A DNA stretch of 59,584 nt, from assembly GCA_005502875.1 (NCBI GenBank), contig SCMV01000022.1, positions 1-59,584 on the forward strand, written 5' to 3'. The notes beneath the pieces are model-generated. The model made no database searches. It saw nothing but the letters and a program-made list of their open reading frames with translations, and was not told the DNA's origin. The first letter of the stretch is position 1; every line of letters begins with the position of its first letter. Positions 8,794 to 19,909 of this stretch are shown piece after piece. This DNA comes from Comamonadaceae bacterium 2PF (GTDB taxonomy: Bacteria > Pseudomonadota > Gammaproteobacteria > Burkholderiales > Burkholderiaceae_C). The position numbers were made by a program, and so were the translations under genes.

Positions 8794-9492
8794 ATGTCTG
8801 ATCATTCGCACCCGACCCGCACGCTGAGCCCCGTGGCCGGCACCGCTGTTTCGACTTCCCTGTCGGACAGCAGCCGTCGCGTGCTCCGCAACACCTACGC
8901 CCTGCTGGGCCTGACGCTGGCCTTCAGCGCGGGCATGGCTGGCCTGGCGATGGCCCTGAACGTGCCCTCGCTGGGCCTCATAGTCACCCTGGTCGGCTTT
9001 TTCGGCCTGAGCTTCTGGGTGCAGAAAACCGCGCACAAGGCGCAGGGCCTGCTGGCCGTCTTCGCCTTCACCGGCTTCCTGGGCTTCACCATGGGCCCGC
9101 TGCTCAACGCGGTGCTGAACCTGCCCCACGGCCCGGCCGTGGTCACGCAGGCGCTGGGCACCACGGCGGTCGCCTTCTTGGGTCTGTCGGCCATCGCCCT
9201 GACCACCAAGCGTGACTTCAGCTTCATGGGCAGCTTCCTGATGATCGGCTGCCTGATCGCCTTCGCGCTGGGCCTGGGTGCCATCTTCTTCGAAGTGCCT
9301 GCGCTGAGCCTGGCCGTGTCCGCCCTGGTCGTGCTCTTGATGAGCGGCATGATCCTGTTCGAGACCAGCCGCATCGTCAACGGTGGCGAGACCAACTACA
9401 TCCTGGCCACCACCAGCCTGTATCTGTCGGTCTACAACCTCTTCAGCGCCCTGCTGTCCCTGTTCGGCATGGGTGGCAGCAGCGACGAGTGA
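8794..9492 (+). CDS. Bax inhibitor-1/YccA family membrane protein
   Basis: A 232-aa inner-membrane protein with about seven hydrophobic segments after a polar 30-residue N-terminus, and a C-terminal SLYLSVYNLFSALLSLFG segment typical of the BI-1/YccA family. Bacterial members include YccA, an FtsH inhibitor, and BsYetJ, a pH-sensitive calcium leak channel; the role of this one is unknown. The ATG at 8794 has a good ribosome site (AGGAAA at 8783-8788). It is divergent from nhaR and ends at a strong terminator. Confidence 0.88.
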   Translation: MSDHSHPTRTLSPVAGTAVSTSLSDSSRRVLRNTYALLGLTLAFSAGMAGLAMALNVPSLGLIVTLVGFFGLSFWVQKTAHKAQGLLAVFAFTGFLGFTMGPLLNAVLNLPHGPAVVTQALGTTAVAFLGLSAIALTTKRDFSFMGSFLMIGCLIAFALGLGAIFFEVPALSLAVSALVVLLMSGMILFETSRIVNGGETNYILATTSLYLSVYNLFSALLSLFGMGGSSDE

Positions 9493-9534
9493 GCGACTGA
9501 AATCGAGATTCGCCACGGCGCCTGACGCCGGACG

Positions 9535-9577
9535 AAAAGAAGCCCGCGCCGGTCACCGGCCGGGCTTCTTGCTTTTG
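9535..9577. terminator. Two-way intrinsic terminator
   Basis: Inverted repeat AAGAAGCCCG (9537-9546) / CGGGCTTCTT (9561-9570), with a further GCCGG-TCA-CCGGC-like inner stem. On the plus strand it is followed by GCTTTT; on the minus strand the stem runs into TTCTTTTCG. It sits between the converging BI-1 and nitronate monooxygenase genes and can serve both. Confidence 0.85.
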
Positions 9578-9624
9578 GTGGGACGCCTCGCAGCGGCCGC
9601 TCAAAGCGACCGACAAAACGCCCT

Positions 9625-10656
9625 TCAAAGACCCTGCAAGCGCGCCCGCACGTCGGCCGCTTCGCGCATGACCCGCGCCACGATCTCGGCCACCGGCGCC
9701 ACATCGTGCACCAGCCCTTGCGACTGGCCGATCAGCTGCACCCCATCGTCGTGGTTGCCCTCGTGGATGGCCTTGCGCATCGCCAGCGTGGCGGCGCCGA
9801 AGTAGGCCACCTTCACCGCACCGACCACGCCTTGCTGCATGGCCTCGCGCGCCAGGTGATGCAAAGGCGTGTTCAGTTCGCGCGCGGCCTTGAGCGAGCG
9901 CGAGATCGCCACCGGCGGGCTCAGCCGGTGCGCGGTGTAGCGCTTGCCGCCGGGCGTTTTCATCACGCGGCAAGGCCAGGTGTCGAAGTTGGGCGAGTAG
10001 ATGGTTTCCTCGGCCTCTTTGGCAACGATGAGTCGTTTGGTGTCGGCATGGACCGGGCTTTCCAGCGAACTGGCAAAGCGCGTGCCCATGGCCACCGCGT
10101 CGGCGCCCAGGGCCAGCGCGGCCACCAGCCCCCGCCCATCGGCCACGCCGCCAGCCGCGATCAAGGGCTTGTCCGTCATGTCGCGCACCGCCGGGATCAG
10201 CACCATCGACGTCACCGCGCCACCGTGGGCCGCAGCCTCGTGCCCGGTCACGATCAAGCCGTCGGCGCCGGCATCCAGGGCCGAGCGCGCGTGCACCTCG
10301 CTGGAGATGGTGGCGATCACCTTGCCACCATAGGCGCGCACGCCTTCGATCACCCACTCGCCCTTGCCCATGGACACGTTGACCACGGGCACGCGCTCAT
10401 CGATCGCCACGCGCGCGCACTCGGCCGCGCCCGGCAGGCCCAGGCTGCAACCCACGCCGAAAGGCTTGTCGGTCAGGCGCCGCACCTCGCGGATGGCTTC
10501 GCGGCAGCCTTCGGGCGTGAGGGCGCCAGCGGCCAGGATGCCCAGGCCGCCTGCGTTCGAGACGGCGGCCACGAGCGAGGGCACGGCGATGTAGGTCATG
10601 CCCGGCAGGACGATGGGGTGGGCGATGCCGAGCAGCTCGGTCAGGCGGGTTCGCAT
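9625..10656 (-). CDS. Nitronate monooxygenase-like FMN oxidoreductase
   Basis: The 343-aa protein has the TIM-barrel layout of the nitronate monooxygenase / 2-nitropropane dioxygenase family: an N-terminal IVLPGMTYIA strand, SNAGGLGILAAG, the catalytic-His region GHEAAAHGG, then AAGGVADGRGL and LGADAVAMGTRF for FMN phosphate binding. Family members oxidise propionate-3-nitronate or act as NAD(P)H-dependent FMN oxidoreductases or FabK-like enzymes, so the substrate is uncertain. It is convergent with the BI-1 gene and lies 25 bp after the end of the sensor kinase gene on the same strand. Confidence 0.85.
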   Translation of the reverse strand: MRTRLTELLGIAHPIVLPGMTYIAVPSLVAAVSNAGGLGILAAGALTPEGCREAIREVRRLTDKPFGVGCSLGLPGAAECARVAIDERVPVVNVSMGKGEWVIEGVRAYGGKVIATISSEVHARSALDAGADGLIVTGHEAAAHGGAVTSMVLIPAVRDMTDKPLIAAGGVADGRGLVAALALGADAVAMGTRFASSLESPVHADTKRLIVAKEAEETIYSPNFDTWPCRVMKTPGGKRYTAHRLSPPVAISRSLKAARELNTPLHHLAREAMQQGVVGAVKVAYFGAATLAMRKAIHEGNHDDGVQLIGQSQGLVHDVAPVAEIVARVMREAADVRARLQGL

Positions 10657-10681
10657 GGGACAGCAGGCAGGTGAAGCGAGC

Positions 10682-13171
<2,490 letters not shown>

Positions 13172-13299
13172 GCAAAGCGTGTCCGGAGATCTGAAGTATC
13201 CTGAAGGGATGGTTCCTTCGTCACCCGGGCATGCACCCAGTGACCGAACGGGTCAGGGGCCCAGACTGCGGCCTGCCTTCATTTTGACGGAAGCTTCTC

Positions 13300-14640
13300 A
13301 TGAACCTGCCTCGATGGGTGTGTCACCTGAAGGTCAGGGTCGCTTTCACGCTGGCGGCCTTGCTGCCTGCCGTGTGCTCGCCGCTGGCTGCGCAGGAGTT
13401 GGTGGTCGCCACGGTCAACAACGGCCACATGCTGACCCTGCAGAAGCTCACGCCCCATTTCGAGCAGGCCCACCCGGGGGTGCGCATCCGCTGGGTCGTG
13501 CTGGAAGAAGACCAGTTGCGCCAGCAGGTGACCCGAGACGTCGCCACCAAGGCCGGGCAGTTCGACATCCTGACCGTGGGGGGCTACGAAGCCCAGGTCT
13601 GGAGCGGCCGAGGCTGGTTGCGCGCGCTCAAGCCCAGCGCCCGCTACCAGGCCGATGACCTGCTGCCGCCGATCCGGGATGCGCTCACGCACCAGGGGCA
13701 GCTCTTTGCCCTGCCCTTCTACGGCGAAAGCACCATGACCCTGGTGCGCCGCGACCTGCTCAAGCAAGCCGGCATCCAGCTGCCCGCCCAGCCCACCTGG
13801 GATCAGGTGGCCCACGCCGCCCGCAAGCTCCACGAGCCGGCCAAGGGCCAGTTCGGCATCTGCTTGCGGGGCAAACCAGGCTGGGGCCAGAACCTCTCGC
13901 TGCTCACCACCATGGTCAACACCCATGGTGGGCAATGGTTCGACATGGCGTGGCGGCCGCAGATGCAAAGCACCGCCTGGCGGCAGGCACTGACGCTGTA
14001 CGCATCGCTGCTGCGCGAAGCCGGCCCCCCGGGGGCCGTCGCCAATGGCTACAACGAGAACCTGGCGCTGTTCTCAGCCGGCAGGTGCGCGATCTGGGTC
14101 GATGCCACGGTGGCCGGCACCTTCGTGAACCACCCTTCCGAATCTCAGGTGGTCGACCGCGTGGACTTCCTGCAGGCCCCGGTGGCGAGCACGCCCAAGG
14201 GGGCTCACTGGTTGTGGACCTGGTCGCTGGCCATCCCGGCTGGCTCGCGGCAGCCGGCGGCGGCACAAGCGTTCATCGAGTGGGCGACGTCTCGCGAGTA
14301 CACCGAGCTGGTCGCACGCGAGGTGGGCTGGCACGCCGTGCCCGGCGGCACCCGCCGCTCGACCTACGCAGCCGCGCCATTTCGGCGCGCCAACCCGCAC
14401 GCCGAGGTCGAGTTGCAGGCCATTTTGTCGGCCGACCAGGCGCACCCCACCTTGCCTCCCTCGCCCTACGTTGGCATCCAGTGGGTGGGCATCCCCGAGT
14501 TCCAGGCCATCGGCTCGGCGGTGGCGCAGGAGGTGGCGCGGGTGCTGGCGCCTCGCCCACCGAGCGTCGACGAAGTGCTCGCGCGATCGCAAAAGCTGAC
14601 GGAGCGCAAGTTGCGCGAAGCGGGCTACCTCAAGCGTTGA
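13300..14640 (+). CDS. Orphan extracellular solute-binding protein (ABC sugar/polyol type)
   Basis: 446 aa with a Sec signal peptide (hydrophobic about 14-30, cleavage near LAAQ-EL). The mature start LVVATVNNGHMLTLQKLTPHF resembles sorbitol/mannitol-type binding proteins of ABC importers (family 1). FDILTVGGYEAQVW and FYGESTMTLVRRDLLKQAG are further family-like runs. There is no permease or ATPase gene beside it. It is divergent from a hybrid sensor kinase and followed on the same strand by an EAL gene, which suggests it acts as a ligand receptor for signalling. That role is inference; it could also serve a transporter encoded elsewhere. Confidence 0.85.
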   Translation: MNLPRWVCHLKVRVAFTLAALLPAVCSPLAAQELVVATVNNGHMLTLQKLTPHFEQAHPGVRIRWVVLEEDQLRQQVTRDVATKAGQFDILTVGGYEAQVWSGRGWLRALKPSARYQADDLLPPIRDALTHQGQLFALPFYGESTMTLVRRDLLKQAGIQLPAQPTWDQVAHAARKLHEPAKGQFGICLRGKPGWGQNLSLLTTMVNTHGGQWFDMAWRPQMQSTAWRQALTLYASLLREAGPPGAVANGYNENLALFSAGRCAIWVDATVAGTFVNHPSESQVVDRVDFLQAPVASTPKGAHWLWTWSLAIPAGSRQPAAAQAFIEWATSREYTELVAREVGWHAVPGGTRRSTYAAAPFRRANPHAEVELQAILSADQAHPTLPPSPYVGIQWVGIPEFQAIGSAVAQEVARVLAPRPPSVDEVLARSQKLTERKLREAGYLKR

Positions 14641-14784
14641 GACCGGTTGTCCGCCCCACCACGGGTCGGGGCTGCGCGGCTCAAGCGAGCGGTGATTCGG
14701 CCGAAAAGGTTGAAGGCCCGTTGAAAAACGCCTGGCCCAGACCCTTGCGGAACCCCGCTTGGAGCGACCCCGGCCCAGGACGCC

Positions 14785-16200
14785 ATGCAGCCCACGATCC
14801 CCATGTCAGCCCATCGCAAGAGCAGCCTTGGCGCCAAGCACCTGCGTCGGGTGGCCCTGCTGCTGACCGTCTGCGGCTGGCTGACGGCCGCCATGACGCT
14901 GGGCTGGACGCTGGGGCTGCTGCACCTGATCGGGTGGCAAGCCGCGATGATCCCCGCACCAGGCGTGCTGGCGGGCCTGCTCGCGGTCTGGTTTGCCGGT
15001 CGGGGCCGCCCGTACCTGGGCGGCGCCATCCAGTGTGGTGCGCTGTACGTCGTCGTCTGCCTGACCTGCGCGTTCCTGGATCAAACCACCGACCAGATGC
15101 CACGCACCACCCACCTGTTCCTGGTGCCGCTGGCCACCGGCATGTACATGGGGCTGCGCGGCTCACCCAAGCTCTGGCGGCACGGCATCGTCGCGTTCAT
15201 CTTCCTGACCTTCGTCGTGCTGGCCTGCACCGCCTTGGTCGGCGAACCTGCGCACAACCTGCCAGATGAGCTGCGCGTGATCGGCGGCAAGGCCAACACC
15301 GTGGCCGCAGCGGTGGCCATGTACCTGGCGATGCACATCATGCAGGCCGATGTGGAGGCCCGCAACGCCTACGAGGCCGACCTTCGAGAGGCCATCCGCA
15401 CGGGGCAACTGGCGCTGCACTACCAGCCGCAAGTTGACCAGGACGGACAGGTGCTGGGTGCCGAAGCGCTGCTGCGATGGCCTCACCCTCGGCGCGGCAT
15501 GATTTCGCCGGCTGAGTTCATCCCCCTGGCGGAAAAGACGGGGCTGATCCTGCCGATGGGCGACTGGGTGCTTGACGCCGCCTGCGGCCACCTGGCCGAG
15601 CTGTCCAGCCATCCCGACACCGCTCACCTGACGATCTCGGTCAACATCAGCGTGCACCAGGTTCGCGAGCCGGACTTCGTGGTCAAGGCCATGGCCGCCA
15701 TCGAGCGCCACAAGGTGGACCCGCAGCGCCTGAAGATGGAGCTGACAGAGAGCGTGTTCGCCCGCGACATGGACGACCTCATCAGCAAGATGAAGGCGCT
15801 CAAGCAGTACGGTGTGTGCTTTTCACTGGACGACTTCGGCACGGGCTACTCGTCGCTGTCCTACCTCAAGCGCCTGCCGCTGGACCAGCTCAAGATCGAC
15901 CAGGCCTTTGTGCGCGACCTGCTCACGCAACCGCGTGACCTGGCCATCGCCAAGACGATCGTGGACCTGGGCACCTCGTTGAACATGGCGGTGATGGCCG
16001 AAGGGGTGGAGACCCGCGAGCAACGGCAGATCCTGGAGAACATGGGCTGCAAGCAGTTTCAGGGCTACCTCTTTGGCAAGCCGATGCCGCTGGCCGCCTT
16101 GCGCGAGCAAGCAGCTCAGGCGCCGCCGTCCGGGCCTGCGACCAACCCGCCTCCCGGCGAGCCCGATGAACCCCGCCTGGAGACCCCGGCGCACGCCTGA
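14785..16200 (+). CDS. Membrane-anchored EAL-domain c-di-GMP phosphodiesterase
   Basis: 471 aa. About five or six hydrophobic segments fill residues 22-185. An EAL domain follows from about 200 with the catalytic set intact: EALLRW (227-232), NIS (287-289), ELTES (319-323), DDFGTGYSS (349-357) and LKID (369-372). It should hydrolyse c-di-GMP to pGpG. No GGDEF domain is present. The ATG at 14785 has an AGGA site just upstream; a second in-frame ATG is at 14803. It is 144 bp downstream of the orphan binding protein on the same strand, so it may be the output of that sensory cluster. The tail (last 25 aa) is Pro-rich and probably disordered. Confidence 0.92.
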   Translation: MQPTIPMSAHRKSSLGAKHLRRVALLLTVCGWLTAAMTLGWTLGLLHLIGWQAAMIPAPGVLAGLLAVWFAGRGRPYLGGAIQCGALYVVVCLTCAFLDQTTDQMPRTTHLFLVPLATGMYMGLRGSPKLWRHGIVAFIFLTFVVLACTALVGEPAHNLPDELRVIGGKANTVAAAVAMYLAMHIMQADVEARNAYEADLREAIRTGQLALHYQPQVDQDGQVLGAEALLRWPHPRRGMISPAEFIPLAEKTGLILPMGDWVLDAACGHLAELSSHPDTAHLTISVNISVHQVREPDFVVKAMAAIERHKVDPQRLKMELTESVFARDMDDLISKMKALKQYGVCFSLDDFGTGYSSLSYLKRLPLDQLKIDQAFVRDLLTQPRDLAIAKTIVDLGTSLNMAVMAEGVETREQRQILENMGCKQFQGYLFGKPMPLAALREQAAQAPPSGPATNPPPGEPDEPRLETPAHA

Positions 16201-16206
16201 AGCCGA

Positions 16207-16932
16207 TCAGCCGGGCAGGCGAAGGCCTGATGCCAATTCGGTCAAATCAGCCTGGGGCGCCCAAGGCAGCCGCGCCAGCATGGGCGCCTGCAAACGCCGC
16301 TGCAGCGTGGCCACGTTCTCGTCCTGCGCGGCCATGTCGGGGTCGACGTGGTTGGCCACCCACCCCACCAGCTTGAGGCCGCGCGAAGCAATGGCCTCCT
16401 GCGTGAGCAAGGCGTGGTTGAGGCAACCCAGGCGCATGCCCACCACCAGCACGATGGGCAGTTGCAGGCGCAAGGCCAGGTCGGCGCTGGTGGCCCATGC
16501 GCCTTCGCCGGTGACCGGGTCGGGCTCGCTCAAGGGCACGATGAAGCCGCCGGCGCCTTCGACCACCACGGCGTCGGCGTGCTGCCTCAGGGCGTGAAAG
16601 CTCGCCTCGATGTGATCGAGGTCGATGACTTCGCCGGCCTGACGCGCGGCCAAGTGAGGCGAGAGCGGGTCGGGCAACGCGTAGGGGTTGTCGAACAAGG
16701 GCGGCACGGCCAGCGTGCCGGCCGCGCGCAAGGCGGCCACGTCCTCGTTGAGCCACTGACCGTGGGCCACGCCTTGGGCGTCTTCGGACGTCACCCAATC
16801 GCAGCCGGCGGCCACCGGCTTCATGCCGACGACGCGCGCATGACCAGCCCGGTGAAGGGCCTGCAGCAAGGCGGCGCTGACGCGGGTCTTGCCCACGCCC
16901 GTGTCGGTGCCGGTGACGAAGTAAGCGACCAT
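16207..16932 (-). CDS. bioD: ATP-dependent dethiobiotin synthetase
   Basis: BioD closes the ureido ring of dethiobiotin using CO2 and ATP. The 241-aa protein has the P-loop GTDTGVGKT (8-16), the substrate lysine region GMKPVAAGC, the VVEGAGG motif and PLSEPD after it. Length matches the family. It is the last gene of the queE-queD-bioA-bioD minus-strand series, 56 bp after bioA, and is convergent with the EAL gene (6 bp between stops). Confidence 0.95.
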   Translation of the reverse strand: MVAYFVTGTDTGVGKTRVSAALLQALHRAGHARVVGMKPVAAGCDWVTSEDAQGVAHGQWLNEDVAALRAAGTLAVPPLFDNPYALPDPLSPHLAARQAGEVIDLDHIEASFHALRQHADAVVVEGAGGFIVPLSEPDPVTGEGAWATSADLALRLQLPIVLVVGMRLGCLNHALLTQEAIASRGLKLVGWVANHVDPDMAAQDENVATLQRRLQAPMLARLPWAPQADLTELASGLRLPG

Positions 16933-16988
16933 CTCGGCTTCCTGTTGATGAGATCGGGGCGAAAGCGTTGGAGCAGGGCTCGCGGCGC

Positions 16989-18371
16989 TCAGGCCATGGG
17001 GTGGGCGCGCTCGCTCGCCGACGGCAAGGCATCGACCTCGGCCAGCACCTGATCCAGCACGCTCAGCAGACCGTCGGCCAGGTGGCGCTGGTCATCGGGC
17101 GTGAGCACGTAGGGCGGCATGGCGTAGAGCGTCGAGCCGATGGGGCGCAGCAGCAAGCCGGCGTTGAGCGCCGCGCGGTGGTAGCGCGCCGCGAACGTGG
17201 GCTCGGTGGTGTCGATGTCCCAGGCCCAGATCATGCCCAGGTGGCGGTGCGCCTTCACACGCGGGTGGCGACGCAAAGGCTCGGTCAGCGCGTTGAAGTG
17301 CGCGGCGGCCTCGCGGTTGCGCGCCAGCACGTCGCGGCCCTGTTCGTCGCGCGCCTCGAAGGCATCGAGCACGGCCAGCGCGGCGCGGCAGGCCAGCGGG
17401 TTGCCGGTGTACGAGTGCGAGTGCAAAAAGCCATGCGCCGTGCGGTCGTCCCAGAAGGCTTCGAACACCGCATCGGTGGTGAGCACGGCCGACAAGGGCA
17501 TCACGCCACCCGTCAGGCCTTTGCTCAGGCAGATGAAGTCGGGGCGCACCGCTTGCCCATCGGCGCCGATGGCCTGCTGGTGCGCGAACAGCGTGCCCGT
17601 GCGGCCAAAGCCCACGGCGATCTCGTCGGCGATCCAGTGCACCTCGTGCTGGTCGCACAGGCGGCGCACGGCCACCAGGTAGGCGGCATCGTGCATGGCC
17701 ATGCCGGCGGCGCCCTGCACCAGGGGCTCGAGGATGATCGCGGCGGTTTCGTGCGCGTGCTCGGCCAAGTAGGCGGCCAGCGCGTCGATGCAGTGCTGCA
17801 GGTGCTGCTCGGCAGGCACGCCGGGCGCGGCGCGGCGCGGATCGGGCGAAGGCAGCGTGGCGCTCAGTCGCAGCAGCGGCGCATACGCCTCGCGAAACAG
17901 CGGGATGTCGGTGACGGACAGGGCCCCGGCGGTTTCACCGTGGTAGCCCCCTTCCAGCCCGATGAAGCGGTGCTTGCCCGCGCGGCCGCGGTTGCGCCAG
18001 CTGTGTGCGCTCATCTTCAGCGCGATCTCGGTGGCGCTGGCGCCGTCGCTGGCATAGAAGGCGTGGCCCAGGCCCGTGAGCCGGCCCAGCCGCTCGGAGA
18101 GCTCGACCACCGGCGCGTGCGTGAGCCCCGCCAGCATGATGTGGTCGACGCGGTTGAACTGGTCGTTGATCGCCTGGCCGATCGGCGCAAAGCCATGACC
18201 GAACAGGTTGACCCACCACGAGCTGACGGCATCCAGGATGCGGTGCCCCTGGTCATCGGTCAGCCAGGGGCCCTGGGCCTGCACGATGGGGCGCGGAGGC
18301 AGGTGCTCGTGCACCTTCATCTGCGTGCAGGGGTGCCAGACGGCCTGGCGGCTGCGCTCAGCCCAGCTCAT
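16989..18371 (-). CDS. bioA: Adenosylmethionine-8-amino-7-oxononanoate transaminase
   Basis: BioA converts KAPA to DAPA using SAM as amino donor, with PLP. The 460-aa product starts with the typical HPCTQMKVH motif, then has SSWWVNLFGHG, the aspartate of IADEIAVGFGRTG and the PLP lysine in CLSKGLTGG. Length is normal. Its start at 18371 is 3 bp after the queD stop, so the two genes are probably co-transcribed and coupled. BioF is about 9 kb away on the same strand. Confidence 0.96.
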   Translation of the reverse strand: MSWAERSRQAVWHPCTQMKVHEHLPPRPIVQAQGPWLTDDQGHRILDAVSSWWVNLFGHGFAPIGQAINDQFNRVDHIMLAGLTHAPVVELSERLGRLTGLGHAFYASDGASATEIALKMSAHSWRNRGRAGKHRFIGLEGGYHGETAGALSVTDIPLFREAYAPLLRLSATLPSPDPRRAAPGVPAEQHLQHCIDALAAYLAEHAHETAAIILEPLVQGAAGMAMHDAAYLVAVRRLCDQHEVHWIADEIAVGFGRTGTLFAHQQAIGADGQAVRPDFICLSKGLTGGVMPLSAVLTTDAVFEAFWDDRTAHGFLHSHSYTGNPLACRAALAVLDAFEARDEQGRDVLARNREAAAHFNALTEPLRRHPRVKAHRHLGMIWAWDIDTTEPTFAARYHRAALNAGLLLRPIGSTLYAMPPYVLTPDDQRHLADGLLSVLDQVLAEVDALPSASERAHPMA

Positions 18372-18374
18372 GGC

Positions 18375-18746
18375 TCAGGCCTGCGGCCGGTAGACACAGC
18401 GGTCACCCGCAGCGCGCGACACCGCCACGGCCGAGACCTGCGGGATCTGCTGGTGCACCTGCGCAAAGATGAACACGCACAGGTTCTCCAGCGTGGGCGC
18501 GCCCAGACCGGCCACCTCGTCGAGGAAGTGGTGGTCGAGCTGGTTGCGCACTTCGGCGATCACCCCGCGCAGCACGGCCAGGTCCACCACCATGCCGCTG
18601 TCGGGCTGGCGCTCGCCACGCACCATCACCTCGGCGGTGTAGGTGTGGCCGTGGATGCGGCGGCTGCCCGCAGCCTCTTCGGGCGAGACCTGGCGCTTGA
18701 GCGTGTGCGCGGCATCAAAGGAAAAGGTCTGGCTCAACTCGAACAT
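18375..18746 (-). CDS. queD: 6-pyruvoyl-tetrahydropterin synthase family protein (QueD-like) with altered active-site residues
   Basis: The 123-aa size and fold signature match QueD, which makes 6-carboxytetrahydropterin in queuosine synthesis. Zinc ligands H14, H32 and H34 and the D71-H72 pair are present. At the catalytic Cys of CxxxHGH there is a serine (S28, SRRIHGH), and the Glu that anchors the pterin ring in E. coli QueD aligns by eye with R111 (AVSRAAG). It lies 45 bp after queE and 3 bp before bioA, so its place in the preQ0 pathway is supported by context. The Ser may be a lineage variant, or the protein may do a related reaction. The symbol reflects family and context, not proven activity. 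Confidence 0.75.
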   Translation of the reverse strand: MFELSQTFSFDAAHTLKRQVSPEEAAGSRRIHGHTYTAEVMVRGERQPDSGMVVDLAVLRGVIAEVRNQLDHHFLDEVAGLGAPTLENLCVFIFAQVHQQIPQVSAVAVSRAAGDRCVYRPQA

Positions 18747-18791
18747 CTCGGGGGTCCTTCAGCGGGAGGGCGCCTGGTGCATCGCGCGTGG

Positions 18792-19454
18792 TCAGCGGAT
18801 GCCCAGCGTCTTGTGGGTCTGGACGCTCAGGCTCCAGCGCGGGTGGTCCATGCACCACTGCACGGCCCAGTTCATGGCCTGGCGGCGCGCATTCGGGTCG
18901 GCGCTGTCCATGGCCTGCACGCGCAGCTGCTCGAAGCCCAGCTTTTCGAACGCAAGCAGGTCATCTTCGGTGAAACCGGCCTGCGGCACCACCACCTTGA
19001 GCTCATGGCCCGTGGTCTGCACCAGGGTCGAGCCCGCCTTGGGGCTGATGCAGACCCAGTCGATGCCGGCCGGCGCGGCGATCGTGCCATTGGACTCGAC
19101 CGCGATCTCGAAGCCCTGCGCGTGCAGCGCGTCGATCAGCGCCATGTCGAGTTGCAGCATGGGCTCGCCACCGGTGATGACGACGAAGCGCTGGCCCTGC
19201 GCCCCGGCTGCGGACGAGGGCCAGAACGAGGCGATGCGCTCGGCCAACCCGGCCGCCGTCTCGAACTTGCCTCCGCCCAGGCCGTCGGTGCCAACAAAGT
19301 CGGTGTCGCAAAAGCGGCAGACGGCCGTGGCCCGGTCGGCCTCGCGGCCCGACCACAGGTTGCAGCCCGCGAAGCGACAGAACACCGCCGGGCGACCGGC
19401 GTGGCTGCCTTCGCCTTGCAGGGTGTAGAAGATTTCCTTGACGCTGTAGCTCAT
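18792..19454 (-). CDS. queE: 7-carboxy-7-deazaguanine synthase
   Basis: QueE is a radical-SAM enzyme that contracts carboxytetrahydropterin to CDG on the way to preQ0 and queuosine. The 220-aa protein carries the CX14CX2C cluster motif of one QueE group (GCNLW ... CRFC), an F-x-TLQGEGSHAGRP start, and the SAM-binding VVITGGEP. The ATG at 19454 (MSYSVKEIFYTLQGEG) is chosen over one five codons earlier because homology starts there. It leads the queE-queD-bioA-bioD series. Confidence 0.92.
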   Translation of the reverse strand: MSYSVKEIFYTLQGEGSHAGRPAVFCRFAGCNLWSGREADRATAVCRFCDTDFVGTDGLGGGKFETAAGLAERIASFWPSSAAGAQGQRFVVITGGEPMLQLDMALIDALHAQGFEIAVESNGTIAAPAGIDWVCISPKAGSTLVQTTGHELKVVVPQAGFTEDDLLAFEKLGFEQLRVQAMDSADPNARRQAMNWAVQWCMDHPRWSLSVQTHKTLGIR

Positions 19455-19559
19455 GAGGGGCCGAGGCAACCGGGGTTCGTGCGCCGGGGCGCGTGGATGA
19501 GGGGTGACGAAGGTTCTGCGGGAGGTGATCAGGCGCCGTGGCGTCGGGTGGGGTTCGGC

Positions 19560-19832
19560 TCAGCGCAACCCGGTCCACCAGACCGACAGCGCCGAGGCCA
19601 ACACCAATGCGGCGTAAGTCCACATGGCACCGTCGCGACCCAGCACGAGCAGGCCCAGCACCAGCACCGCCAGGTTGACCACTGCGGCCCATTTCACCTG
19701 GCGCCACCAGCCGGCCCAAGCCAGCGTTTTCCACCAGACGAGACGCGCCAGAGACGGCACCAGCAGGGCCATGGCCACCGCCGGCAGCAGGAAATTCACG
19801 ACGTGGCTGAGAAATTGGACCAACACTTGCAC
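19560..19832 (-). CDS. Small integral membrane protein of unknown function
   Basis: About 90 aa with three or four hydrophobic segments (LVQFLSHVVNFLLPAVAM, ALLVP, WAAVVNLAVLVLGLLVL, WTYAALVLASALSVWWTG) separated by basic Arg/Lys-Trp loops. I do not recognise the family. The open frame continues upstream to an ATG at 19910, but that start would overlap the hemA ATG and its -10 box and would add a polar, poorly conserved-looking leader. I prefer a GTG near 19832; GTG 19826 or TTG 19823 are also possible. It is divergent from hemA. Confidence 0.55.
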   Translation of the reverse strand: MQVLVQFLSHVVNFLLPAVAMALLVPSLARLVWWKTLAWAGWWRQVKWAAVVNLAVLVLGLLVLGRDGAMWTYAALVLASALSVWWTGLR

Positions 19833-19894
19833 CCCACCACGACCTTCGCCCAGGATGATTTCCCCGCGCGAGCCCGAAAGCAAACCGGCGATTT

Positions 19895-19909
19895 TATAAT
19901 CTTTGCCCA
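19895..19909 (+). promoter_or_regulatory. Perfect -10 box abutting the hemA start codon
   Basis: TATAAT at 19895-19900 ends 8 bp before the hemA ATG at 19909. No convincing -35 hexamer is seen at 16-18 bp upstream. If this -10 is used, the transcript would start within a base or two of the ATG and be leaderless. No Shine-Dalgarno sequence precedes the ATG, which fits. Confidence 0.45.
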
